From NCBI GenBank assembly GCA_944474755.1, contig OX104115.1:55370648-55434647 (forward strand): DNA of 64,000 nucleotides. The letters run 5' to 3'. Shown piece after piece: positions 50,341-61,190 of this stretch. Within the stretch, counting starts at the first letter, position 1; every line of letters begins with the position of its first letter. The notes beneath the pieces were generated by a model. It made no database searches. It had not been told where the DNA came from and worked only from the letters and a program-made list of their open reading frames with translations. The DNA comes from Limnoperna fortunei (lineage: Eukaryota; Mollusca; Bivalvia; Mytilida; Modiolidae). Both the position numbers and the translations under genes were made by a program.

Positions 50341-51785
50341 GGTAGGTTCAAATGGCGACTGAAACGTCAAAAATGACTGCCAAGTGAAGGAACCGTGTAG
50401 CATTATACGTAAAATGTCCGACGTCAATTACCAAGTAAACGCAGGTGGTCGAAAGGGATAAGTTACATGTACTTATCATGTTAAAACGTTACAACAGAAA
50501 AGTTTTAATGAACATCTCTGTAGAGAAAAGCAGTGCCGCAGACACAGTAGAAGATGTGTTGATACCTGTTGTTATGTAAACGTATCGCGATGTTTCGCTA
50601 GAGCTTAGTTTGACGAAAACACAAAGACATTTTTTGTGGACAATGTGTGAACAGTTTGAAGATACTGTAACTTCCAAACCAGGCCTTACAAACATAATCT
50701 GTCACAAAATAAAAACGACAATTGTAGAGCCGTACCGAATTCTGTATTCCCGCCGAGAAACAGTTAAAACAACTTCTAAATGAGATGTTGCTCGATGGAC
50801 ACATAAAAACTTCAAATAGCCGTACAGCAGTCTGATCGTTCTTATTGACAATCCCAATGGATCGATAAGACTATGTGTTAATTACCGGAAGTTGAACCAG
50901 GTAACAGGTAACACGCGCATAATAAGTTAATTGAGAATCAAAGAATTTTTCCTTACTTAAGCTGAATATATCTATTAAGGGCTACTGGCATGTCATATTA
51001 CATGAAAAGTCGCGAGAAAATTCGGGTTTTGTTACTCCGTTTGGACAATTTGAGTTTACTGTCATTTCGTATGGTCTAAAAACTGCGCCGTCTACATTCA
51101 CACGTTTGATTGATGCATGTTGTTGGTGATTTACCACGCGTAGCAGCGTATTTTTGACGATGTAATTGTCCATAGAGATTCATTCAAGGATCATATCGAA
51201 CATTTAAGGTCCGTATTTGGAAAGTTACTTGAAGCAAATCTTACTGTAAGTCCGTCTAAGTGTGAGCTATGATGTTCTAAAATACATTGGCTGGGGCATA
51301 TCGTCGGAAGTGGAATGGTAAAACCGGAGCTAACTAAAGTAAAAGCTATGTTAGATTTCCCGTGATATATAAATAAAAAGGGACTGAAATCTTTTTAGGA
51401 CTTATTGGTACATTAGGGACTTTTCGTCCATTTTACAGCCGCTTAGGACTTGATTCAAAAGAAAAAGCCAAACATTACTAATTGCACACATTATTAAATT
51501 AAATTTTTCAAGGAGTTGAAGGATGCGATTGTCCGTGCTAAAGCTTTGAGAAATCTAGACTTTACAAAGGAATTTATACTACAAAAAGGCGGGTTGAACT
51601 ATGCCGTGGGAGCTGTTCTAATTCAATTTGTCGAAAGGGACGAGCATACTTTGCTGTCTATTCATCAAGCATTTCTTATAAACCGATAAATTTCATCTTA
51701 AGAAGGAAGGGATTCCAGTGACTTTTTGACTCTTTCGCTATGTTTATCATTAACATCAATGCAGTGATTATACATGACAGTTTTA
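50341..51785 (+). pseudogene. Ty3/gypsy-like reverse transcriptase and RNase H, degenerate
   Basis: About 300 bp after the integrase blocks, in the same orientation, a reverse transcriptase is recognisable: the pre-RT region with TSKPGLTNI at about 50670-50695, GSIRLCVNYRKLNQV at about 50850-50905, FVTPFGQFEFTVISYGLK at about 51028-51080, and the catalytic strand as IFDDVIVH near 51150-51173. SKCEL and LGHIVGSGM follow at about 51255-51320. RNase H shows GGLNYAVGAVLIQF at about 51585-51635. Frameshifts and stops are frequent. The order integrase before RT is unusual for Ty3/gypsy. The right end is lost where a dispersed repeat starts near 51795. No LTRs were found. Confidence 0.7.
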
Positions 51786-51794
51786 ATTCTGGGA

Positions 51795-52085
51795 CCATAC
51801 TGGGAGGGTTCCCAGTGCTCGACCCACAGAGCAGCCCAGCGCGTCCCTGGGTGGCGGATAGGGGAGACCCTCTCTTTGCGGGGTTGTCAGGTCATAATAC
51901 GGAAATTTTCCGTCCCTACCCAAAACTCCATATTTTTCTTGCCTCAGTCAAAATTGTATTCCCTGTGACCCATCCCACCCCTCATTTTTCGTTGATTTAT
52001 TGTTTGTTAACTTGTTCCCGTCCTGAATATAGCTGAAATACTGCTCGCTGGACGTAGAGCAGACATCCAATCAATCAATCCAATT
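51795..52085. repeat. Dispersed repeat with AATC tail, copy A
   Basis: About 290 bp from CATACTGGGAGGGTT, GC-rich in its left part, then TTGATTTATTGTTTGTTAAC, GAATATAGCTGAAATACTGC and a tail of ATCAATCAATCC. A diverged copy in the same orientation lies at 53128-53431. The 3' part resembles a repeat tail I recall as widespread in bivalve sequences. The short tandem tail suggests retroposition. It interrupts the right end of the degenerate pol sequence. Confidence 0.6.
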
Positions 52086-53127
52086 ACAATTTGTGTATGT
52101 TAGAACATTCTCATGATATTGTTGCGACTTTTGTCTGAAGTAATATTTGTTTTCGCATATTTATACATTAAAGGTTATCAGTAACAGTTCAGTTTTAGGT
52201 TTTCATAGTACTGACCGTGCTTTTTCTTCATGTTATGTTGTTAAGTTCTTAATATCAGTCATACCATATACAATACCATTTATCATATAAAACTTGTAAT
52301 GTACAGTGGCTCAGTAACGTTTTCTTTTCAGTTATATTACAAATACAAGTTACATTCAATCGAATTTTTTCCTAATATAATAGAATATAAGAACACTCAT
52401 AACATCTGTCTTGTAATAACCTACTTTAAACAGTATGCTTCTAATTAAAGAGATTCGTGTAACAAATGCATTACAACAATTATATACTGATCTGATTTTA
52501 ATATATACATATAAACATGTTACTAACATGTTTTTGTTGGAGGGATTTCAACATCAGTCATACCATATACAATACCATTTATCATATAAAACTTGTAAAT
52601 ATGACGAACTTAAAGTGATCGATTTCAAACTCAAAACTTGTTTGACTGTAATTCAGTCTTGTTTTCTGCCATGTTATAATTTTTTATTGGTTTTAACATA
52701 AATGGTCCCACATGCCTTTAGATTAACATGTTCGGGATTCAGAATTGACATCAATGACAACGGCTCTTCAATTTTGCCCATAAGGGAAACTGTTAACAGT
52801 TTTTGATCTCAATTATGCCCCAAGTTTCGTTGAGTAACGAGAGAGCCTTTAAAACGGGCGGACACCCATCAAATAGTCCATAAATGGATTCTGTATAATC
52901 AGCTACATGAATGAACAACCAGCGAATTCATTTATACGTTTGCTTCCGATTCTGTAAGACACTGCTTGAAAATTTATATAGTTCGAATAATATATCCACT
53001 CTCCATTGTACAGTTCGGCGCAGCCAAATATCAAAATAAGAACAATTTTAATCTCTTTCAATCAAAGTTCATTTACAAATAATGTTTAGTAGAGCTCAAA
53101 AACTATTGCTATATCGTTTTAATATGA
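52086..53127. repeat. AT-rich region with a 46-bp direct repeat
   Basis: No gene is recognised. Two identical 46-bp copies, beginning ATCAGTCATACCATATACAA, lie at 52254-52299 and 52553-52598, 299 bp apart in the same orientation. The sequence between and around them is not otherwise repeated. Confidence 0.75.
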
Positions 53128-53431
53128 TCATACTGGGATGGTTTCTGAGCTATACGTACTGTACAGCATGCTCATTTCTAAGTAATGGATAGGTTAAAGG
53201 TTAGAAACTATCGTTGGGTGCTTGTCAGATTATAGTACGTAAACCCTGGCGGCCTACCGTAGTGCGTAGCGTATTTGGAGAGTTACTCGCTTCTTGCGCT
53301 AAAAGTAGGCGAATTACTTTTCCAAATTTTCTTTCCGATGTTAAACTACTTTTTCTGTTGATTTATTGTTTGTTCACTTGTCCCCGTGCTAAATATAGCT
53401 GAAATGTTGCTTGCGAACATTCAAACGAATA
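53128..53431. repeat. Dispersed repeat, copy B (diverged)
   Basis: Aligns with copy A over its length: CATACTGGGATGGTT at the left, ATGGATAGG and CTTGTCAGATTATAGTACG in the middle, TTGATTTATTGTTTGTTCAC and AAATATAGCTGAAATGTTGC at the right. It is much more diverged in the middle and has lost the AATC tail. It ends about 40 bp before the inverted-repeat element. Confidence 0.55.
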
Positions 53432-53602
53432 ATATATTGTTTTATAGTGTGTTGGGTGTTTTAAGGAAGGCTATGTACACAGCAAATTTTTCAACGCATG
53501 TTTTACATATGAAAAAACATACGTTAACCATATGTTAGTGAACGTATGGTAAACGGAAATTTAACACCCATACGTTTACTATACGTTTGAAAACATACGT
53601 TT

Positions 53603-53714
53603 AACGCATGATTTTTCATGCGTTCACCATGTAATGGCAACCATACGTTCAGTGAACGCATGATTTTTCATGCGTTTACCATGTAATGGCAACCATACGT
53701 TCAGTGAACGCATG
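53603..53714. repeat. Two 52-bp tandem repeats, each with a hairpin
   Basis: Copies at 53603-53654 and 53655-53706 plus the first 8 bases of a third. Each starts with AACGCATGA-TTTT-TCATGCGTT, a 9-bp perfect stem with a four-base loop, followed by ACCATGTAATGGCAACCATA and a GTTCAGTG end. The copies differ at one position (TTCACC against TTTACC). They are part of the left subterminal region of the inverted-repeat element. Confidence 0.85.
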
Positions 53715-54327
53715 TAAAACGCCTGTTTCACTTATAAGTAAAATTCATGCATACATTGCCTTTTTGGTGCAGGTATCGATCGTTTTTGGGTGTTGTGGTT
53801 AATGGATTGAAAATTCTGTAGACAAATTATACAAGTTGAGATTATGAAAAAATCTTCCAGGGTTTTGGTCCTTGGAAATGTCATGTGACCTTGATCTAAT
53901 TTTTACAATTCAACTAGTCTGAAAACTTTTTTGTGAAAAATGAATTACTTGAAAAGTACATGTATAATACATAGGCATATCATTTGAATTTTTATATTGA
54001 AATTCCTCTGTAAACACTAAAGGGGTCATTAGGTTTGCACTCCACAAGTCCCTTTGTCCACTTTTTCAAAACAATTTAGATCATAGTAATTGCAGCAAAC
54101 ACTTGGCATTGGTTAATAGTTTTTGGGCATATAGGTGAACAACAACATGAAAACTATTTATAAACTTTGCCTTTTTAAGTCTTTATAGATTAATAGTTAT
54201 TTGTCGTGTTACTTATTTAAAAAAACTAATAACACGTTTCCAAAAGTGACTGAAAAGTATTACTGTTTGAAGAAAGTTTTAATACATATATATGCCTCCT
54301 TGACGACATGTCTACATCTTGAGGGTC

Positions 54328-54570
54328 TTTCTGCCAACAGGGGACTATTCATGTATATTGAAGAACACTGGTAGTAATGATGTGGTGTTAAACTTCAATT
54401 ATTTATTGTTTCAAATGTCTATAAATTGTTTATTAAAAATACAATATGCAATATACAATATAATCATTCATACAGCATCTTATACTTTTTAGACATTTTC
54501 GAAAAATGATGCACTTATACTAGTAATTGAAAGTCACTTAGATGAATGAAATATTTAAGATCTTTTTTGT
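54328..54570. repeat. Internal duplication of the element, copy 1
   Basis: 243 bp beginning TTTCTGCCAACAGGGGACTA, repeated in the same orientation at 54939-55176. Differences are scattered substitutions and a few small indels in the AT-rich middle. No coding frame. Confidence 0.85.
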
Positions 54571-54938
54571 TCACTATTTTTCTACATAAACAAACACACA
54601 TTGTTTTAACATGTTATTGTACCAAGCGGAATAAAGCAACGAATCATGTGGTTACCAAATGTGAAGAACATGTCTGTTGTAATGACAAATACGGACACTT
54701 GGAAATGTCAACGGTTTTGTTTAGTTTAAACTATGTGCATGATGTATGAATGTCAGTTGTTTTACCTCGATTTAAGAGGCCAAATTCATCTGATTGGTCA
54801 GTACTACATGAACTGTCATGTCAATGAATGTCTACAAAGATGATGGTTTTATATTTTTATATTGAGTTGTCAGTTTAGCAGTTAAGTTACACATGCTGCC
54901 ACTGTATTGTAACGCAATGAATATATTACGAGCAGACA

Positions 54939-55176
54939 TTTCTGCCAACAGGGGACTATTCATGTATATTGAAGAACACTGGTAGTAATGATGAGGTGTT
55001 TAACTTCAATTATTTATTGTTTCAAATGTCTATAAATTGTTTATATAAAATACAATATGCATACTAGTATTTTTCATACTGCATCTTATAGTTTTTAGAC
55101 ATTTTCAAAAAATGATGCACTTATACTAGTAATTGTAAGTCACTTAGATGAATGAAATATTTAAGATCTTTTTTGT
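54939..55176. repeat. Internal duplication of the element, copy 2
   Basis: 238-bp partner of 54328-54570. The unit boundaries are sharp on both sides, so it probably arose by tandem duplication or gene-conversion within the element with about 370 bp between copies. Confidence 0.85.
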
Positions 55177-56540
55177 CACATTATTTTAATTCAAAATGTC
55201 TTAATTATTTTACTCATATTGTATTTGTGGCAGTCTAATGTATAACATCTTAACCAGTGATTGCAAATGTGTTTGTGCTAATAAATTTTTTCTGTTGTCT
55301 ATTGGGTATTATCACAACTTTGTCACAATTAGAGAACAAAAGGGAAAACATTACAAAAGGTCTAATGTGTTGACTTCAGCTGGTATAAACATATAAAACA
55401 CAACATATTAATTTCAGTCTACAAAACATTTATTCTTCCATAAATGGCCGATTTCTGGTACAGATGACACAGTACAGATGATCTCAAGCGCACACATCTG
55501 TACTTGCTGCATCATCCAATCAAAACGCCAGAAACAAGATCATTGATATGGAAGCATAACAAGGTTTTTGTTTGACGTTCTTGTTTCCTGTGTTCTAATT
55601 AGATGTCAGAGACAATACAGTCTAAAAAAATGTTGAGTCTTAGGATATAGTGATGTGTAGGTTATCGGTTAAGGAAAAAATAAGTACTTTCATGTACTTT
55701 TGAAAATGCCCGTGTGATCTTTCACTCGCTCCACTTGCGAAAGACGTAAAATTTCTATCACTCGTGAAAGATCAATCGGTCTTTCCGAAAAGCGTATGCA
55801 AGAACCTAATATTCTTGTTAGAAAAATACATGTACTCATCACTGTGATGTCTAATAATTGTACAATAAATGCAAACCCTCTGGTTTAGGTTCATAGAACA
55901 TTGTAATGTTGCTGCTGTATGTGTTCAATACAATTTATCAAAGTTGGTATGCTTCATGTATATCAAGTTTTAGATATATTGATTTAATTCACAGAACATC
56001 TTGCTGGATTGGAATTTATTAAACTAATCACTTTTTAATTTTACTGAAGAGCTATGTCAAATACTAATTAGTCATGAATGGCATTTTAGTAATTTGAAAA
56101 CATTGTTCAGAATGTAAAACGCATGAATTTCTTGTACGTACGTAAACCATACGTTTCAGTACAGGTTTCCAACGTACGTAAAACGTATGTTTGAGAACAT
56201 ACGTAAAACACATGGCTGTAGAACATACGTAAAACGCATGGGTGAAAAACAGACGTTACACATATGTTTAAACGCATGGTAAACGTATGATTTTTTTTCC
56301 GTACGTTTAACATACGTTGCAATTTTTCCTGTGTACATAGATGAAGTGTTGTTCGCGATCAGTCCTGAATTAAGAAGTTATATTTGTTATTTTTTTGTAG
56401 TTGACAAATACACGACACTAGCTTTAATATCAATCGATAAAAATCACAGACGAATTAGAAATAATTCGTCTTTGACAAAAGCAACTATCGACACATTTTG
56501 CGATCATATTCTTTATTTACTGTCCGTTTATTATACAGAC

Positions 56541-57650
56541 TTAAGATTGATTAGAGGACCATCCTCTGTAATGTTTACGTTCATAATCTCTATACTGCTG
56601 ACGGAAAGGGTAACGTCTATAATGATGTCGACTAAGACAGTCCCTGGGCGGAGTTGGTGGCAGTGAAGTTGCCGTAGTTGTGGTTGTTGGCATTGTGGTT
56701 ATCGTAGCTGTGGTTGGTGGCAATTCAGTTGTCGTAGTTGTGGTTGGCACATCACATGTCCCAATATCCAAACTACTGTTATCAGGACACGCATCTGACC
56801 CGCTACAGGTAGATGGTAGGAAGCAATTTGGTAATGGTGCAGCCGATGCTAAAAGTAAACGCAAAAAGTTTATTTCTCTTTTCTTTATTCTTAACAAGTT
56901 GCCTATTAGTCTTAAAATGTGTGAATTCTGGGTATATAAATTTACCTATAAACAGAAAATACAATATATATTTTGTTGTTGAACAATAAATGGTTTCAGA
57001 CTAAGGACATTATGTTAAATTTTCATCAAAGACAGTGTAGTCAATTCAAGCGACCAAAATGATTTTATAGTAGTAAACACTGTGTGTTAGAAAATAATGT
57101 ATTAAATAAATTAACGTATATTAAGCGGTCAGTGTTATTGTTTATAGGTCAAGTGCTCACTGTTTGCAATTATCTATACAGCGGTTTAATACTATAAAGC
57201 TAACAAAATGTCATAATTTTAGGTTGGGAAAACCCGATCTGCAGTTAATTATAATTAGATAACACATTTAAATTAAAGGCTCGCTAAGAGTAGGCTTATT
57301 TTACTGCTAAATTCTCAGTCTATACCCGGACTCGTTATTGTTTTTAACAGTCATTTAAAATTGTTTTAAAAATATAATTTTCCAAAACATTCTGATTACT
57401 TTTACCGTTTTCAATATGGATTAAATACAACTGTAACCGACTTGAAACGAGATTTAAACCTATACCGTTGACATTTGTAAAGAGGTCCGTAAACATTCTG
57501 ATAAAATAGACGTTTTGTACTTGCAACTCTCAGAGCTAGACGAGATAACTAGAATGAATAAACGACTCCTATCCTAAATATACAGTACTACTTACCGACA
57601 ACTCCAACAGCTATAAAAATACAGACGTAAATGCACTTTATCAATAACAT
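56541..57650 (-). CDS. Predicted two-exon secreted Thr/Pro-rich protein
   Basis: Exon 1 coding part is 57596-57650 (ATG at 57650) and encodes MLLIKCIYVCIFIAVGVV, a hydrophobic signal peptide, ending in phase 1 at a donor GTAAG. Exon 2 is 56541-56848, preceded by a pyrimidine-rich acceptor TTTACTTTTAG. Joined, the frame codes for 120 residues with no stop. After the signal comes a Cys-bearing stretch (NCFLPSTCSGSDACP and IGTCDVP), then a Thr/Pro linker of two imperfect repeats (TTTTTTELPPTTATITTMP and TTTTTATSLPPTPP), then a basic tail rich in Arg, Tyr and His (HHYRRYPFRQQYRDYERKHY). It would be exported and probably O-glycosylated. The family is not recognised. Five Cys in the mature part leave one unpaired unless it dimerises. 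Exon matching is by eye; the end could instead be another donor. Confidence 0.55.
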
Positions 57651-57699
57651 CTTGATTCTATATAATACAAGGTATTCTTATGGCAGCATATTACTACTT

Positions 57700-58910
57700 C
57701 ATTTTTTATTTGATATAATTCAACCTTATAAAAATGTTGGATTTTCATTGGATAAGGGCAATTGACGGTGCCGTGATATATTTTCCATATACAACTGTAG
57801 GTTTAAAAATAAACCGCAGTAAAATTAACAATTGACAGTAAAGATTGTCGGTACAAAAAACACAAATAGAATAAACACACAAATTTTAAATACAGACTTT
57901 ACGAAGTCAATAGTATGTTAAAATTCAATTCAGTTGTATCTGTATGTCAAAAATATTTATTACAACTTTGTCTTGGACTTCAGAAGATAAACAATATTGA
58001 CGTCCTGTTTTAGGATTGAAATGAGAATTGTAAAAAATAGCCTCTGCTGTATTATTTAATATCATAAAGGGGAAACTATTCATTGGAATTAAAGAAATGT
58101 ATGCTAGAGAGAGTATTTACCAGAAAATACTGCTTTTGATGCTAGGAAAGATTTCACTTTACCAGCCTCTCAATCAGTATTTTTTTATTAAATAAAATTA
58201 GTATTAACCTCGCGCCTGTAAGTTCTTAAGACCGTTTAATTTAAACATATGCTGCTACGACTGTTGCGATTGTGTGAAAATGACAGCCACGATCAAACAA
58301 CTACATGTGAATGTCTACTGTAGGTTTTTTTTATTGTAAATGAGTCAATGAAATAAGTAATGATTTTTAAAGAATTAGAAAACATCCATCAACTTATCTG
58401 CAAGCATTTCCCAAATGTCGAAAGTTTAATAAATAATATATTGCATTAGGTGTATGATCTTGGGTTTCACAACGAGACGCATTTATATTCGTTTATGTAA
58501 ATTTACCTTAGATATCAAGCCACGCGAGATAAATTTTGAGGTAATAAATATTATTTGTCTCATTTTCTTCGTCTTATATGTTTGATGCAACGCATTATAT
58601 TATTTTAATTAGTCTTTATTTTTTAAATTTCTATAAATATTTACATATAAACCATATGAACAAATTATCCTAATTGTCTTTGAATTTGATGTAATCTTAT
58701 ATTAATCTTGACTTGCATTTATTATATCAAATGTATATTTATTATCTCTTGAAGCATACGTATACTGTAGCAATTGTTGTGGTACATGTACATAGTATAG
58801 TTTAGATATGATTGAATTAAATACCCAATTTACCAATGTTCTGCATTTTAGGAATGAGTTTAATTATATTTTATACTTTCACTGTTTGGGAAACTAAAGA
58901 TAACTTGACG
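57700..58910. other. AT-rich intergenic region
   Basis: Sequence upstream of the predicted secreted-protein gene. No gene, RNA gene or repeat is recognised. A minus-strand TTTATAAGG at about 57727-57737, some 80 nt before its ATG, could serve as TATA box. Confidence 0.5.
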
Positions 58911-59107
58911 GGTGTCTAATTAGAAGCAGGCACTGCTTACTCGTCCGGAGCACCTGAGTGCACCCATGGTTTTTATTGGCTTCGGATTACTCTCTTTCTG
59001 TGTTTTATGTTTTTGGGTTTTTGTGTTGTGTTTGTCTATATCTGGGTTTGTAACTGCCCATTGGCTATTGGCTCTTGTTGGTCGGTCGGTTTTATTTGCT
59101 ATTTTCC
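58911..59107. repeat. Dispersed repeat, right copy
   Basis: Same-orientation partner of 4929-5124, beginning GGTGTCTAATTAGAAGCAGG. The two copies are about 90 percent alike by eye. No open frame. The frames that appear across it on either strand are chance. Confidence 0.7.
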
Positions 59108-59375
59108 ATTTTCCATTTTTCCAAAGATTGATTAATATCATATTTTTTCTTAAATTATATAAAACTAACGTCTGCAAAGTGTGACGCATTGAAGCTTTTT
59201 CTAACTTTAAGGTTTTATAAATCATGTCCTAAACTCAGACTAAATCCGGTATTATAATACGAAATAAATTATGCCTTTTATATAATTTAGCAAAACACAC
59301 AGTATTGGTTGTTCACGAAAAGCCTTTAAGTAGGTCTAAATGCATGTACTTATTAATTATTTCAAATTAACTTAC

Positions 59376-59438
59376 TTGTGAACTGAAAAGCAATAAGGTT
59401 CCCACAAATTTCACACGAATTATTAGAAGGCGATCGAC
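59376..59438 (-). other. Weak candidate exon (63 bp)
   Basis: Minus-strand sequence bounded by acceptor ATATTTCAG and donor GTAAGT. In one open frame it reads SNNSCEICGNLIAFQFT, with a C-x2-C pair. Its entry phase does not fit the candidate exon at 59859-59926 or the one at 61326-61518, so it may belong to another transcript or be chance. Confidence 0.25.
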
Positions 59439-59858
59439 CTGAAATATTACAAGATATCTTCGGAATAAAAATATAATATCAAATTTTCTCATTATGTTTT
59501 AAACAATCAAATTTCATACAAAACATTTTGAAACTTGTCAGATTCACGGAAAGATGGAAGTTATTTGATTTTACTCTTATTTAGCGACGATTTCACATAT
59601 AAATGATAAAAATAGAAGATTAAGCATAATTATATTCAAGTTAATAACACCGAAGACAACACATACACGTATATTCATGTGAACATGTGTTAAGATGACA
59701 AATAAATCCATTAGTGTCAAGAACTAGTACGATATCAATTTTTGTTTTGATGTGATCATCATTGAAGGTTACAAATAGTTATTTAATATGTTTAAATATC
59801 ATAAACATTCATACAAAAGTTGTCAGTGAAAGAGGTTTGAAAAAACAGTAAAGTTAAC

Positions 59859-59926
59859 TTGCTGTTAAAGTAAGCTGTGAAAGTGTTTGCGTCGACAATT
59901 CTTATCTTGATGCAGTAATCTGGCTT
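59859..59926 (-). other. Weak candidate exon (68 bp)
   Basis: Minus-strand sequence after acceptor TTTATACTTTCAG reads KPDYCIKIRIVDANTFTAYF in phase 0 and meets a weak donor GTTAAC. It looks like continuing secreted-domain sequence, but the preceding exon at 61326-61518 ends in phase 2, which would bring a stop here. Either an exon in between was missed or the gene is damaged. Confidence 0.3.
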
Positions 59927-60177
59927 CTGAAAGTATAAAAAGATGGTTTGTTTCTGAATGATTACAATATATCGACATGCATATTATTATTAATGGGTAC
60001 AGATGACAAACATATAAATAGTTTTGTTAATACAAAAAGTACTTATTCAGCAAATTCTTATGTATAAAGTATAACTAAAGCTTATACATATGATTTTGGG
60101 TATGTAGTATAGTCCTTGCGTAATAGGTCTGTCAAATTGTCAAACAGGACATATATATGAGAAAATAAATTGAGGTT

Positions 60178-60258
60178 TAGGGATTCGAACTCGCACCGTT
60201 GTGACACTGTAGCACCTATTCGCCTGTATTATATCCAGCGGTCTAGACCACCCGGCCA
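60178..60258 (-). repeat. tRNA-derived SINE-like head, copy 1
   Basis: On the minus strand 60180-60192 reads GAGTTCGAATCCC, a near-perfect polymerase III B box, and GGGTGGTCTAGACCGCTGG upstream of it (about 60233-60252) resembles a degenerate A box. The spacing suits a tRNA-derived SINE head. It does not fold as a full tRNA cloverleaf, so it is not called a tRNA gene. Confidence 0.6.
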
Positions 60259-60359
60259 AATCCTCTATACGAAAATATAGCTTCAGTGACCCAGGTGAAT
60301 CGTAGACATAGACATAGTACATGTGTAACAGCGTTTGACGATAGAATTTTCGTAACCAA

Positions 60360-61190
60360 TTGGTATTAATCTGATAGTAATCTTATTCATCATTTTTTAA
60401 ATATAGTATATAGGATGACAAAGTTACTTGTCATACAGTCACATTAAGTAAATTATATACACACGTCCAAGTATTGTGACCACAATATAATATATCTATC
60501 CAGCGGACTTCAGAAGCATCAGAAATACAGGGTTAACACCAAATATTTATATACGTCTGCAAATTAAGCCCAACACTGTTAGAAATTGATTTTTAATACT
60601 GTCAAATTTTTTGCTGTCTCTCAGCGGGATTCGAACTCACACCGTTTTGACACTGTGGCACCCATTCGCCTGCATTATGTCCAGCGGTCTAGACCACTCG
60701 GAAAATTCCGCTATATAAAAATATAGCTTCAGTGACCAAGGTGAATAGACATAGACATAGTACATGTGTACTAGCGTGTGATGATGGAATTGTCGTAACA
60801 ATCTGACGGTAATATAATTCAGCATTGTTCGTACATATTACATAGGATGACAAAGTTACTTGTCATACAGTCACAGTAAGTAAATTATATACAAACGTCC
60901 AAGTATTGTGACAACCATATAATATAATCTATCCAGCGGATTTCTGAAGCATCAGCAATACAGGGTAAACACCTAAATATTTATATACGTCTACAAATTA
61001 ATCCCAGCTGTGTTAGAATTAGATTTTTAATACTGTCAAATTTTTGCCTACTCTCAGCGGGATTTGAACTCACATTATTGTGACTGTGGCACACATTTGC
61101 CTGCATTATGTCCAGCGGTCTAGACCACTCGGCCAAATCCGCTATATAAAAGTATAGCTTCAGCGACCTATGTGAATATTAGACATAGAC
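60360..61190 (-). repeat. Tandem array of about 432-bp SINE-containing units
   Basis: Two nearly complete units, from about 60413 to 60844 and from about 60845 on, share GGATGACAAAGTTACTTGTC, TAAGTAAATTATATACA, CGTCCAAGTATTGTGAC and the tRNA-like head (B box 60626-60638 in one, GAGTTCAAATCCC at 61059-61071 in the other). With the head at 60178-60258 as a partial first unit, the tRNA-like anchors are spaced 446 and 431 bp apart. No coding sequence. Confidence 0.75.

Larger units (their letters stand above)
53471..56340. mobile_element. 2.87-kb element with terminal inverted repeats, non-autonomous
   Basis: The left end reads CTATGTACACAGCAAATTTT and the right end, in reverse complement, CTATGTACACAGGAAAAATT. 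The first 12 bases match perfectly and 25 of 30 match overall. Both ends continue for about 240 bp as subterminal arrays of ACGCATG, ACGTATG, CATACGT and CATGCGT words in both orientations (53496-53720 and 56110-56320). The middle is AT-rich, holds a 240-bp duplication and has no transposase frame. A TA target duplication is possible if the true termini are TGTACACAG, because TA flanks both; this is not proven. I cannot assign a superfamily. Features fit a fold-back type or MITE-like DNA transposon. Confidence 0.7.

Noticed and set aside
53603..53714. CRISPR-like array
   Set aside because: Only two copies, tandem with no variable spacers, in an animal genome, and part of a transposon end.
56107..56338. 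Minus-strand frames reading repeated VLRMF/YVCS words
   Set aside because: They are translations of the ACGYATG word array and not coding.
58920..59225. Frames on both strands over the dispersed repeat
   Set aside because: No domain, not conserved in frame with the copy at 4929-5124.
60178..61135. Functional tRNA genes
   Set aside because: B boxes are good but no acceptor stem or cloverleaf pairs, and the heads sit inside longer repeated units.
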